DNA from: JBAZWE01 sp041658605
GTDB lineage: Bacteria; Actinomycetota; Thermoleophilia; BMS3ABIN01
Direction of reading: 5' to 3'
DNA: 50,054 nucleotides
Assembly (NCBI GenBank): GCA_041658605.1
Contig: JBAZZU010000016.1
Span: forward strand, 1-50,054
The position numbers and the translations under genes are program-made. The notes beneath the pieces are model-generated. The model was not told the origin of the DNA. It saw only the letters and a program-made list of their open reading frames with translations, and searched no databases. Below, one piece after another: positions 16,856-25,966 of this stretch (position 1 is its first letter; each line of letters begins with the position of its first letter).

Positions 16856-18526
16856 GTGATTCTCGATCGTTTCGTCATCAGGCAGAATGACTCGCGTCAG
16901 GCGCGAATGGCCAAATCGGCGGCCTGGCTCTATTGGCTCGGAGTCACTGTTGTGTTACTGGGAGCGCTGCTCCCTTCGCAGCAGGAAATAGACCATGAGG
17001 CGGTCTACCTGCTCGTTGCCGGAGGTTTCCTGTCGAGCCTGTGCCTGATCATAATTCCCTGGGACAGGTTCAGTGTCAACCTGTTCTACGTTATGTCAGC
17101 GATGGCGTGCTCCCATATCGCCACGCTCATATACTTCAGCGGTGGTGTTGAGAGCTCATATGGAGAGCTGTATTTCCTGATAGCCATCTGGGCCGCGTAC
17201 TTCTTCGACTTCAAGGGGTTTGCCGCGGTCGCGTCGATGACTATTATCAGCTATCTGGTGCCCTTCTGGTATGACGACGCGTACGACATCGACCATGTGA
17301 CCAGCGGTCTGATCCATATGTTGTTTCTTCTGATAGCCGGCGGGCTGGTCAATCTGCTGGTTGCGCAGGTGCGCCAGAGAAACATCGACCTGAGCAACAT
17401 CAATGAGCGCCTGGCCCTGAAAATGCGGGAGGTCCTGCGTGAGAAAGAGAAATCGCATGCGGTGCTGGCGAGCGTCGCCGACGGTGTTTATGTAGTTGAT
17501 AACGCCGGCGAGATCGTTCTCTGGAACAAGTCAGCCGAGATAATCACCGGTTTCGAGGAGGATGATATGCTCGGCAGGGAATGCTTCACGGCGTCGAGCG
17601 TGACCGATGGTGACGAGGCGCAATGCACGTCCATGTGCGGGACGGCGGCCAGCATGGAAGAAGGCGCCGCCAGTGTCGGCTATGAGGTGCTTGCCTGCCG
17701 CAAGGACGGGGACAAAATCTGGCTTTCCGTGAGCGCGGCGCCTATTCGTGAAGCCGGGGAAGTAGTCGGAATAGTCCACGTTTTCCGCGATATATCGGAA
17801 TACAAACAGATCGACCGGATGAAATCCGATTTTGTGGCAACGGTCTCGCACGAGCTGCGCACGCCGCTTACTTCCATACTCGGTTTTTCAAAAACCCTGC
17901 TGAGGTCGGACGCAAACTTTCCCGACGCCAGCCGTGAGTCGTTTCTGCTCGAGATCGTACGCGAGGGAGAAAGGCTCGCGCGCCTGATCGAGGATGTCCT
18001 GAGCGTCAGCCGCATAGAGGCCGGCAGCCTGCGCCTCGATTTGAAGCCGGTGGAGGCGGCGCCGGCGGTGCAGCATGTCGTCACCAACGTATCCCGTTTG
18101 ACATCAATCCACAATTTCGTAATAAATGTTCCGGACGGGATGCGGCAGGTGCAGGCTGATCCTGACAAGCTCCACCAGGTGCTGCTCAACCTTATTGTCA
18201 ACGCCATCAAGTATTCTCCCGACGGGGGACCGATCATCGTATCCGCCGAAGAAGGGGATGAGGTCATCCAGTTCAGTGTGAGCGACGAGGGGGTCGGCAT
18301 AAGCCCGGAGCATATTCCCCACGTGTTTGAAAGGTTTTACCGGGCCGCCAGGCCCAGGGGAGGAGTTGCGGGGACCGGCCTCGGCCTGTACGTAAGCAAG
18401 AGCCTGGTCGAGGAGATGGGCGGCAGAATATGGGCTGAATCAACGGTTGGCGAGGGAAGCCGGTTCTTCTTTGAGCTGCCCGTGGCCCGCGCTGATAAGG
18501 AATTGTCGGAAAAGATCGCGTCATAG
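16856..18526 (+). CDS. Membrane PAS sensor histidine kinase with Cys-containing PAS
   Basis: GTG 16856 has GGGAG seven bases upstream and AGGA closer still; a TTG at 16793 would add 21 residues without a ribosome site. The 556-residue protein has about six membrane helices (residues 25-185), a coiled linker, a PAS domain (about 205-320), then HisKA and HATPase domains. The phosphorylated His332 lies in TVSHELRTPLTSILGF; the N box is LNLIVNAIKYSPDGG and the G boxes are DEGVGISP and GTGLGLYVSK. The PAS domain carries C...C...C (GRECF, AQCTSMC), which could bind metal or respond to redox. The receiver protein gene 44 bp downstream is the likely partner. Confidence 0.93.
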   Translation: MILDRFVIRQNDSRQARMAKSAAWLYWLGVTVVLLGALLPSQQEIDHEAVYLLVAGGFLSSLCLIIIPWDRFSVNLFYVMSAMACSHIATLIYFSGGVESSYGELYFLIAIWAAYFFDFKGFAAVASMTIISYLVPFWYDDAYDIDHVTSGLIHMLFLLIAGGLVNLLVAQVRQRNIDLSNINERLALKMREVLREKEKSHAVLASVADGVYVVDNAGEIVLWNKSAEIITGFEEDDMLGRECFTASSVTDGDEAQCTSMCGTAASMEEGAASVGYEVLACRKDGDKIWLSVSAAPIREAGEVVGIVHVFRDISEYKQIDRMKSDFVATVSHELRTPLTSILGFSKTLLRSDANFPDASRESFLLEIVREGERLARLIEDVLSVSRIEAGSLRLDLKPVEAAPAVQHVVTNVSRLTSIHNFVINVPDGMRQVQADPDKLHQVLLNLIVNAIKYSPDGGPIIVSAEEGDEVIQFSVSDEGVGISPEHIPHVFERFYRAARPRGGVAGTGLGLYVSKSLVEEMGGRIWAESTVGEGSRFFFELPVARADKELSEKIAS

Positions 18527-18570
18527 TCATATAATCGCCCAACAGGGCAAACGCATCCCGGAGGTCTTTA

Positions 18571-18966
18571 ATGGAGTCTGCAGCCGAAAAACCAAAGCAT
18601 ATCCTGATCGTGGATGACGAACGTTCCCTGCGCGCTCTGGTGAGGGTCAACCTCGAGGTCGACGGTTTTGAGGTGAGCGAGGCGGTCGACGGGGTGGAAG
18701 CCATGAAGATGCTGGAAGGCATGCGTCCGGATCTTGTCCTGCTGGATATCATGATGCCGGGCAAGGATGGCATCGAGGTTCTCGAGGATCTGGCGGCGGA
18801 CAGCGAGCTTAGTACGATTCCCGTTATCCTCCTGACGGCCAAGGGCGAACAGGAGGACCTGGAAAAGGGCGCCGCTCTTGGAGCCCGCGGCCACATCACC
18901 AAACCATTCGATCCCGAGCAGATGGTCCGCACGGTCAAGGCGGCCCTGGGGATCATCCGCCGGTAA
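18571..18966 (+). CDS. Single-domain response regulator (CheY-like)
   Basis: A 131-residue stand-alone receiver domain: acidic pair in ILIVDDERSL, phospho-acceptor Asp59 in LVLLDIMMPGKDG, conserved Thr in ILLTAKGE and Lys in HITKPFDPEQ. There is no output domain, so it must act through protein contact, as a phosphorelay carrier or on a c-di-GMP enzyme. It follows the histidine kinase by 44 bp with the ribosome site GGAGG, and the pair is surely one two-component system. Confidence 0.95.
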   Translation: MESAAEKPKHILIVDDERSLRALVRVNLEVDGFEVSEAVDGVEAMKMLEGMRPDLVLLDIMMPGKDGIEVLEDLAADSELSTIPVILLTAKGEQEDLEKGAALGARGHITKPFDPEQMVRTVKAALGIIRR

Positions 18967-19009
18967 GCAGGCGGAACCCGGATCAGGGGCGCTTACCCGA
19001 CCGCGCGCT

Positions 19010-19387
19010 TTATTTCTCCAGGTATCCCCTGACTATTAACGCCAGCGCCCGGGTGTCTATGGGTTTGGAAATATAGCCCTCACAGCCCGCCGCGCGGATT
19101 CTTTCCTCATCTCCCCGCATCGCGTGTGCCGTGATGGCAACGATCGGGATGGCCGCGGTCAGCGGGTCCTGCTTGAGCAGCCCGGTAGCCTGGAGGCCGT
19201 CAATCCCGGGAAGCTGTATGTCCATCAGGATAATATCGGGCGATTCGTCTGACGCGATCCGGATCGCCTGCTCCGCGTTTGTCGCGTTAATGACCCGGAA
19301 TCCGTCTCGCTCCAGGACGTAATGCACCAACTGCGAATTCATCGCGTTGTCTTCGACCAGCAGGACCTTTATTTTCCTGTCATCCAC
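19010..19387 (-). CDS. Single-domain response regulator (DivK-like)
   Basis: A 125-residue receiver domain: VLLVEDNAMNSQLVHYVLE, phospho-acceptor Asp in IILMDIQLPGIDG, the ITAHAM segment and YISKPID. The EDNxxN start and MDxQLPGxDG are typical of the DivK/phosphorelay type. It starts 14 bp after the stop of the hybrid kinase on the same strand, so the two are co-transcribed and it probably receives phosphate from that kinase. It lacks an output domain. It is convergent with the CheY-like gene at 18571, with 43 bp between the stops and no strong terminator. Confidence 0.94.
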   Translation of the reverse strand: MDDRKIKVLLVEDNAMNSQLVHYVLERDGFRVINATNAEQAIRIASDESPDIILMDIQLPGIDGLQATGLLKQDPLTAAIPIVAITAHAMRGDEERIRAAGCEGYISKPIDTRALALIVRGYLEK

Positions 19388-19401
19388 AGGGCAGATCTCC
19401 T

Positions 19402-22242
19402 TTACTGGGTCATTTGCGCCGCGTTGCCGCCACGCTCTTCAATCTCACCGAGAGTCTTCAAAAGTTTTTCAGTGATCTCGCCACCGGGGACCGAGCCATT
19501 TGGAGAATCACTCACGGCAACGCTTACGGAGATGACGATCGGGTTTCCGGTCTTGTCCCGGGCCTCGAAGCCGCGCACGATATCGATGATCTTCACGGCG
19601 ACCTGGAAACCGGCCTGACTGGTTGTCTCCGGCATCAGGACGCCCAGCCTGCTGGTATCGAATCGTGCCAGCGGATCCGCGGCGCGGATATTGCTCCTGA
19701 TGATGCCAGCCAGTATCGCCAGGGCCTCGGAATGTGAGGCGCTTGCGCCTTTGACGCTGTTCATCTCTATCATCAGGATGGACAGGTCGAGCGAATAACG
19801 CGCGGCGCGCTTTATCTCATCCGCCAGCCTTTTTTCAAAATACCGCCTGTTGAATATCCTCGTATCCCTGTCGATCAGCAGGGCCCTTTCCGGGTTCAGC
19901 TTCTCCAGTCGGAACATCTCGCCAAGCAGCTCCTCCCTGGCATCCATATCCTTGCGGATCACCTTCTGAACGCGGGAGCCGGTCAGTTGTTCTTCCTCCT
20001 GTTTTGTTATATCCCTCGACGCGGTGACTACCAGCGGGATATCCACCGTGACTGGATGTTTTCGCAGGAAGGAGATCACATCAAAGATACTGTCACCCGC
20101 GAGCATGATATCAATAATGATGATATCTGGACATTGCTCGAGAGCCATTGCCATCGCTTCTCCGCTCTCATGCGCCCGAACAACACTGAACCCCTGGCGC
20201 TCCAGGATCATCTCCGTCTGGCTGGCGGCATCCCGGTCGCTGTCGGCCACCATTACCTGCGGCCTGGCACGCTTGCCCGGGGCCACTTCCTGAAGGTGCC
20301 TGAGCTTGTCCAGAAGCGGCCGGCGGCTAAGGGGCTTGACGCAGTAGTCGGCGGCGCCCAGGGCAAATCCGAGCTCCGGGTTTTCCAGCGCGGAGCAGAT
20401 TATGACTCCTATGTCAGCCGTGGCGGGGTCGGCCTTCAGCTGATGCAGCACCTGCCAGCCGTCTTTTCTGGGAAGCATGATATCCAGGCAGATGGCGAAG
20501 GGATGGATGCTCGCCGCCTTTTCGATCGCCTCAATGCCATTGACGGCAAAATCGACTGAATATCCCTCGGCTGTCAGCCACATGCCGATTAAATCGGCGG
20601 TCCTGGAATCATCCTCGACGACCAGGACCATTGGTATGTCCGGACATTCCATCTCGGCCGCGGGTAATACCGTTGACTCGGGTACATCTGTGATTACGGG
20701 AGGAATGCCAGGTTCGAAATTAGACGCCGCTTCCGCCGGAAGAGCCACGTTGCCAGACAGCGGCAGCGTGAAGAAGAACGTGCTGCCCATGCCCATCTGG
20801 CTCTCGACCCAGATGCTCCCACCCTGCATTTCCACGAACTTCCTGGTCAGGGCCAGTCCCAGGCCGGTTCCCTCATACTGCCGCGATGTAGAACCGTCCA
20901 CTTGCTGGAACTCAGAGAAGATCCTTTCCTGGTCGGCCGGAGCGATGCCGACGCCTGTGTCCGAGATCGCGAATCGGGCCGAGTCGCCCATCGCCGAGGC
21001 CGAAAGGGTCACTTCCCCGCCCACGTGGGTGAATTTGATCGCGTTTCCGAGGAGGTTGTAGAGCATCTGTTTGAATTTGCCGACATCGGCGTGGATCGTG
21101 GAAAGATGGCTGGACGTGTTCACCGTAAGGCCGATATCTTTCTTGTCCGCCAGTGGACGCATGATCGCCACGATCTCCCTGATCGTCGAGCTGACATCGA
21201 ATTCTTCGGTAGATATCTGCATCTGCCCGGCTTCGACCTTGGCCAGGTCCAGGACGTCGTTGATCAGCTCAAGAAGGTGATGCCCGCTCGAAACGATGTT
21301 CTCGCAGAACTCCTTGCGGTCATCGTCACTCAGCTGGCCCGCGCCGGCATCCCTGAGGACTTCAGAAAAACCGATGATGACGTTAAGCGGGGTTCGAAGT
21401 TCATGGCTCATGTTGGCGAGAAACTCCGATTTCATCCTGCTTGTGCGGCCCAGCTCGAGATTGGCCGCTTCCAGGCGCCGCGTGTGCTCCTCCACGGTGT
21501 CAGCCATCTTGTTGAAAGCGGTGGAAACAGCGCCGATCTCGTCCTCCGGATGTATAACGAGAACCCGGGCGGCGTAATCCCCGCGGGTGATGCGGCCGGC
21601 GGCGCCCGTCAGCCTGGACAGGGGTCTAAGCACACTCCCGCGCAGGAGCCATACCAGGGTTCCAGCGACCAGGAGAAAAGTCAGTCCTCCAACGAACAGC
21701 AGGATATCCCGGCTGTTGACGACATTCTCTTCCAGCGAAGTAGTGCTGATGTCCATGCGTATCGCCCCGAGGTTTCCCTGGGCGTTGGGAGGTGCGGCGA
21801 TACTGCCGTTGTGGCATCGCAGGCAGATGTCCTTGGCCGGGATGGCTCTTACCGCCGTCATTAAGCTGCCTGACTGGTCTTCAAAAACAGTCCTGCCGTC
21901 TTCGCTTTCAATGACCTGCCGGGTCTCGTTACTGGACTCGGCGCCGATGAGTGAATCGCTCGAAGAGGTCCAGATCATGTTTTTCGGCGACACGATATCG
22001 ATGCGCCTGATCGTGTTGTTCAGGGTCAGGTTTATCAGGGATTCCTGCACATGGCTGCGTTCGCCGGTGAGCATGTCATGCTCGAGACTGTCACGGACAG
22101 CCGTGTTGAGCGCCGAGGAGGTTTCCTCGAACTGGTGGGTGCTGGCCTGTTCCTGACTGGAGAGTAGCGCGACACCGCCGGCCGTGCCGACAAGTAGCAT
22201 CACGGCGACGACGAACAGCGGTATTTTATGCTGCAGTTTCAT
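19402..22242 (-). CDS. Hybrid histidine kinase with c-type heme site, HAMP, two REC and degenerate GGDEF
   Basis: A 946-residue membrane sensor. Domain order: membrane helix (about 7-29), extracytoplasmic sensor, second helix (about 180-200), HAMP (about 201-255), HisKA with His280 in NMSHELRTPLNVIIGFSE, HATPase with LLGNAIKFTH and GTGLGLALTRKF, REC1 (Asp in ICLDIMLPRKDGW), REC2 (Asp in IIIDIMLAGDS), and a GGDEF-like domain. The outer sensor contains CLRCH at 140-144, a covalent c-heme motif, pointing to redox or gas sensing. In the last domain the GG(D/E)EF motif is replaced by FDTSRL, so it cannot make c-di-GMP. A stand-alone receiver follows 14 bp downstream. Confidence 0.93.
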   Translation of the reverse strand: MKLQHKIPLFVVAVMLLVGTAGGVALLSSQEQASTHQFEETSSALNTAVRDSLEHDMLTGERSHVQESLINLTLNNTIRRIDIVSPKNMIWTSSSDSLIGAESSNETRQVIESEDGRTVFEDQSGSLMTAVRAIPAKDICLRCHNGSIAAPPNAQGNLGAIRMDISTTSLEENVVNSRDILLFVGGLTFLLVAGTLVWLLRGSVLRPLSRLTGAAGRITRGDYAARVLVIHPEDEIGAVSTAFNKMADTVEEHTRRLEAANLELGRTSRMKSEFLANMSHELRTPLNVIIGFSEVLRDAGAGQLSDDDRKEFCENIVSSGHHLLELINDVLDLAKVEAGQMQISTEEFDVSSTIREIVAIMRPLADKKDIGLTVNTSSHLSTIHADVGKFKQMLYNLLGNAIKFTHVGGEVTLSASAMGDSARFAISDTGVGIAPADQERIFSEFQQVDGSTSRQYEGTGLGLALTRKFVEMQGGSIWVESQMGMGSTFFFTLPLSGNVALPAEAASNFEPGIPPVITDVPESTVLPAAEMECPDIPMVLVVEDDSRTADLIGMWLTAEGYSVDFAVNGIEAIEKAASIHPFAICLDIMLPRKDGWQVLHQLKADPATADIGVIICSALENPELGFALGAADYCVKPLSRRPLLDKLRHLQEVAPGKRARPQVMVADSDRDAASQTEMILERQGFSVVRAHESGEAMAMALEQCPDIIIIDIMLAGDSIFDVISFLRKHPVTVDIPLVVTASRDITKQEEEQLTGSRVQKVIRKDMDAREELLGEMFRLEKLNPERALLIDRDTRIFNRRYFEKRLADEIKRAARYSLDLSILMIEMNSVKGASASHSEALAILAGIIRSNIRAADPLARFDTSRLGVLMPETTSQAGFQVAVKIIDIVRGFEARDKTGNPIVISVSVAVSDSPNGSVPGGEITEKLLKTLGEIEERGGNAAQMTQ

Positions 22243-22347
22243 TTCTGCCGCTTATCTTACTTCATGAACCGGAAAAAAGCCTGCCAGCAGGCGTGATTGG
22301 CTTTCAGACTATTCCTGAATAAGCCGGACGTTGTGATAATATAACTG

Positions 22348-22371
22348 AACCCGCGTTTGAAGCGGGTTTTT
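22348..22371 (+). terminator. Intrinsic-terminator-like hairpin in the ilvD leader
   Basis: AACCCGC (22348-22354) pairs with GCGGGTT (22362-22368) around GTTTGAA and is followed by further Ts. It lies 61 bp upstream of the ilvD start, oriented to stop plus-strand transcription. It could be an attenuator of the ilv operon or could shield it from upstream transcripts. No leader peptide rich in Leu, Ile or Val and no T-box motif was found upstream. Confidence 0.6.
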
Positions 22372-22431
22372 AATAATGCGCTGGCATTGCCGGGTTTTTC
22401 GGCCTTTAGTTGGCTCGATTTATTAATTCAC

Positions 22432-24096
22432 ATGAAATTGCGCAGCGATGACATAAAAAAGGGAATCACGAAGGCGCCCCACCGGGCGTTGCTCAAGGCG
22501 CTTGGATTAGGCGACCGTGAGTTGGGATTGCCGTTCATCGGTGTGGCCAATTCGTTCAATGAAATCATCCCCGGACACCTGCATCTGCGAAGCGTCACCG
22601 AAGCGGTCAAGTCGGGCATCTGGGCGGCTGGCGGCGTTCCCTTCGAGTTCGGCGCCATCGGCGTTTGCGACGGGCTGGCCATGAATCATGAGGGGATGCG
22701 TTTTTCCCTGGCCAGCCGTGAGCTGATCGCCGACGAGATCGAGGTGATGGCCCGCGCGCATGCCTTCGACGGCCTGGCGCTGGTCCCCAGCTGTGACAAG
22801 GTCGTTCCCGGCATGATGATGGGCGCGCTCAGGGTGGATATCCCCGCCATCATCGTCAGCGGCGGTCCCATGCTTGCCGGCGACCTGGATGGGCAAAAGA
22901 TCGACCTGCACAATGTTTTCGAGGCCGTGGGCGGAGCGCTCACCGGCAGGATAAGCGAAGAGGAAGTCACCCGCATGGAGAACTGCGCCTGTCCGGGCTG
23001 TGGCTCCTGCGCGGGGCTGTTTACCGCAAACTCGATGAACTGCCTTACCGAGGCCTTGGGCCTGGCGTTGCCGGGTAACGGAACGATTCCGGCCGTACAC
23101 GCCGAGCGCATCAGGCTGGCGCGTGAAACCGGGCGCCGCGCCGTCGAGCTTGTGCTCGAGGGCCTGACGCCCCGGAGCATCGTTGACACCCGGGCGATCA
23201 TCAATGCCCTCGCGGTCGATTCCTCGATGGGCTGTTCCACGAATACCGCCCTGCATATCGCGGCTATAGCGCATGAGGCGCAGATCGGCTTCAGCCTGGC
23301 CGAGGTTAACGAGATAACGGCGCGGACGCCGCATCTGTGTTCGCTAAGCCCGGCCGGCAAGCATCATATGGAAGACCTGCATCGCGCTGGGGGAGTCCAG
23401 GCGCTGATGAAGACACTGCTTGACGCAGGGAAGCTCGATGGCTCGGCCAGGGCTGTATCCGGCAGCGATCTTGCCGGTCAGCTTGCTGGCGCTGCTGTCA
23501 CTGATGCGGAAGTCATCCGTTCCATCGATAACGCCTACCATCCCACGGGCGGCCTGGCGGCGCTCTTCGGCAACCTCGCCCCCAACGGATCGGTGGTAAA
23601 GGAGTCTGCAGTACTCCCCGAGATGCTGCGCCTGAAGGGACCGGCACTCGTATTTGAGAGCGAGCAGGAGGTCGAGGAAGCCCTCGAACAGGGGAAGATC
23701 AAGCCGGGCTGCGTCATCGTCATCCGTTATCAGGGACCCAGAGGCGGTCCGGGGATGCCGGAGATGCTGACGCCCACGGCTGCGATAGCCGGCGCGGGAC
23801 TGGACCACGCGGTAGCGCTGATCACCGACGGCAGGTTCTCCGGTGCGACCAGGGGAGCCAGCATCGGCCATGTCTCGCCTGAGGCCTTCGAGGGCGGCCC
23901 GATTGCGCTGATTCGTGACGGCGATGAGATAGAAATCGATATTCCGGGTAGAACATTGAACCTGCTGATAGACGAGGAAGAGATGGCGGCGCGCGCGGCG
24001 CAGTGGAAACCTCGGCCGGCGCGCTATCAGACCGGATTTTTGTCCAGATATGTTAAGCTAGTGAGCGGCGCTGAGACTGGTGCTGTCACCGGATAG
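22432..24096 (+). CDS. ilvD: Dihydroxy-acid dehydratase
   Basis: IlvD dehydrates the dihydroxy acids that precede valine, leucine and isoleucine, using an iron-sulfur cluster. I place the start at ATG 22432 (MKLRSDDIKKGITKAPHR), the usual family N-terminus. A longer frame from TTG 22357 would begin inside the terminator hairpin and adds 25 atypical residues. Cluster cysteines are in VPSCDKVVPGM and NCACPGCGSCAGLFTANSMN. The C-terminal ITDGRFSGATRGASIGHVSPEA is also diagnostic. No strong Shine-Dalgarno sequence is visible. It is the first gene of the branched-chain cluster, with ilvB 95 bp downstream. Confidence 0.97.
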   Translation: MKLRSDDIKKGITKAPHRALLKALGLGDRELGLPFIGVANSFNEIIPGHLHLRSVTEAVKSGIWAAGGVPFEFGAIGVCDGLAMNHEGMRFSLASRELIADEIEVMARAHAFDGLALVPSCDKVVPGMMMGALRVDIPAIIVSGGPMLAGDLDGQKIDLHNVFEAVGGALTGRISEEEVTRMENCACPGCGSCAGLFTANSMNCLTEALGLALPGNGTIPAVHAERIRLARETGRRAVELVLEGLTPRSIVDTRAIINALAVDSSMGCSTNTALHIAAIAHEAQIGFSLAEVNEITARTPHLCSLSPAGKHHMEDLHRAGGVQALMKTLLDAGKLDGSARAVSGSDLAGQLAGAAVTDAEVIRSIDNAYHPTGGLAALFGNLAPNGSVVKESAVLPEMLRLKGPALVFESEQEVEEALEQGKIKPGCVIVIRYQGPRGGPGMPEMLTPTAAIAGAGLDHAVALITDGRFSGATRGASIGHVSPEAFEGGPIALIRDGDEIEIDIPGRTLNLLIDEEEMAARAAQWKPRPARYQTGFLSRYVKLVSGAETGAVTG

Positions 24097-24191
24097 GGAT
24101 GGCTTTCTGAGGACATGGGAATGTCATTCCGGGGGCGGGGCGGCCAGGGGTTGGTATTACTCGTGCGGCCTGTATTAAACGAAGGAGTCAG

Positions 24192-25877
24192 GTGAAAGGT
24201 TCGGAAGCAATAATTGAATCGCTCAAGGCGGCCGGGGTCGAGGTCGTTTTCGGCCTGCCCGGCGGCATGGTCATACCGCTTTACGACGCCCTCTATGACT
24301 CTGACTTAAAGCATTTTCTGGTACGCCACGAACAGGGCGCGGCCCATATGGCCGACGGTTACGCCCGCGCGACCGGCAAGACCGGCGTCTGCATCGCCAC
24401 CAGCGGTCCCGGCGCCACCAACCTGGTCACCGGCATCGCCAACGCCTATATGGATTCGACGCCGATGGTGGCCATCACCGGCCAGGCGCGCAGCGACCTT
24501 ATCGGCACCGACGCGTTTCAGGAAGCTGACATCACCGGCATAACCGAGCCGATCGTTAAACATAGTTACCTGATCAAGAACCCGAAGGATATCCCCCGGA
24601 TATTCAAGGAAGCATTCTATATTGCTTCAACCGGCCGTCCGGGGCCGGTCCTGATCGATATCCCGGCGGACATGCAGCTGGCGGAGATCGACTACAGGCC
24701 CGCGGGCAGAATCGACCTGCCCGGCTATAAGCCAACCCTCAAGGGACACAAGAAACAGATCATCTCGGCGGCAAAGGCCATAGCGGCGGCCGAGAAGCCG
24801 GTATTTTACGCCGGCGGCGGCATCATCACCGCCGGGGCCGAGAAAGAGCTGCTGGCCATCGCAAAACTCATGAAGATACCGGTCACGACCACGCTGATGG
24901 GTCTGGGCTGTTTCCCGGAGAACAACGATCTTTCACTGGGTATGCTTGGCATGCACGGCACCGGCTATGCCAACTACGCGGTCACGCATTCCGACCTGCT
25001 GATCGGAGTCGGCGTCCGTTTCGACGACCGCGTCACCGGCAAGCTGTCTACTTTCGCCCGTCACGCCAAAAAAATCCATATCGACATGGACCCGGCCGAG
25101 ATCAGCAAGAATGTCGCCATCGACATCCCCATCGTCGGGGACGCGAAGGACGTGCTCGCTGGCATCCTGGCCGAGTTGAAGAAGATGAAGCGCAGCCCGA
25201 AAAAAACCGCGCTCTGGCTCGACCAGGTCATCGCCTGGAAGAAGAAGCATCCGCTCCACTATAAGGACGAGAAGGGTTCGATAATGCCCCAGTTCGTCAT
25301 CGAGGAGGTCAACCGCATTACGAAAAGCGACGCTATCCTCTGCACCGATGTCGGACAGCACCAGATGTGGTCGGCGCTGTTCTACTCGCATCTCAAACCA
25401 CGCCACTGGATCAGTTCCGGCGGCCTCGGCACGATGGGCTTTGGTTTTCCGGCGGCGATCGGCGCCAAGGTCGGCCGTCCCGACAAGACTGTTATCGATA
25501 TCGCCGGCGACGGCAGCTTCCAGATGAACATCCAGGAGCTGGCCACCGCTGTCTGCTACGACATCCCCGTCGTCGTCTGTATCCTCAACAACGGTTTTCT
25601 GGGGATGGTACGGCAATGGCAGGAACTTTTCTGGAACAAGCGTTACTCGGAGACGGTCATTTCCTGTCAGCCGGATTTCGCGGCTGTTGCTGAAGCCTAC
25701 GGTGCTCTGGGCATGACTATCACAAAGAAGAAGGATGTCGGTGACGCCATCCGCACGGCGATCAAGTCAAAACGGCCGGCGGTGCTCGATTTCCGGGTAA
25801 AGCAGGAGGAGAACGTCTTCCCGATGGTCCCGGCAGGCAAGTCCATCGACGAGATGATCGGCGGGCACAAGTCATGA
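24192..25877 (+). CDS. ilvB: Acetolactate synthase large (catalytic) subunit
   Basis: A 561-residue thiamine-diphosphate enzyme that joins pyruvate to pyruvate or 2-oxobutyrate, the first common step of branched-chain amino acid synthesis. The start is GTG 24192 with GAAGGAG upstream. The catalytic Glu47 is in VRHEQGAAHMADGYARATG. The FAD/middle domain follows, and the ThDP/Mg motif is GDGSFQMNIQE...ILNN. The C-terminal WQELFWNKRYSET segment fits AHAS rather than other ThDP enzymes. Its regulatory subunit lies 89 bp downstream, across a REP-like repeat. Confidence 0.97.
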   Translation: MKGSEAIIESLKAAGVEVVFGLPGGMVIPLYDALYDSDLKHFLVRHEQGAAHMADGYARATGKTGVCIATSGPGATNLVTGIANAYMDSTPMVAITGQARSDLIGTDAFQEADITGITEPIVKHSYLIKNPKDIPRIFKEAFYIASTGRPGPVLIDIPADMQLAEIDYRPAGRIDLPGYKPTLKGHKKQIISAAKAIAAAEKPVFYAGGGIITAGAEKELLAIAKLMKIPVTTTLMGLGCFPENNDLSLGMLGMHGTGYANYAVTHSDLLIGVGVRFDDRVTGKLSTFARHAKKIHIDMDPAEISKNVAIDIPIVGDAKDVLAGILAELKKMKRSPKKTALWLDQVIAWKKKHPLHYKDEKGSIMPQFVIEEVNRITKSDAILCTDVGQHQMWSALFYSHLKPRHWISSGGLGTMGFGFPAAIGAKVGRPDKTVIDIAGDGSFQMNIQELATAVCYDIPVVVCILNNGFLGMVRQWQELFWNKRYSETVISCQPDFAAVAEAYGALGMTITKKKDVGDAIRTAIKSKRPAVLDFRVKQEENVFPMVPAGKSIDEMIGGHKS

Positions 25878-25886
25878 AGCTGACAT

Positions 25887-25948
25887 GTCATCCTGAGCGA
25901 AGCGAAGGATCCCGGATTCTTCAGTCGCTAACGCTTCTTCAGAATGAC
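25887..25948. repeat. REP-like inverted repeat pair between ilvB and ilvN
   Basis: The left arm GTCATCCTGAGCGAAGCG and the right arm ending CTTCAGAATGAC are inverted copies of one unit (the reverse of the right arm begins GTCATTCTGAAG). The unit is the same as at 1252-1284. The transcript could fold into a long hairpin between the two acetolactate synthase genes. It is non-coding and fills most of the 89-bp spacer. Confidence 0.75.
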
Positions 25949-25966
25949 CACGGGAGTTAGAAAAAT

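Noticed and set aside
20902..21864. 320-residue plus-strand frame inside the hybrid kinase
   Set aside because: It lies wholly opposite HisKA/HATPase/HAMP coding sequence and encodes no known motif.
22357..22431. N-terminal extension of IlvD from a TTG start
   Set aside because: The extension is translated from the terminator hairpin and AT-rich leader, and the family N-terminus begins at ATG 22432.
24120..24150. Third copy of the GTCATTCTGAG-type repeat (GTCATTCCGGGGG)
   Set aside because: Only the first seven or eight bases match; the rest diverges, so chance cannot be excluded.
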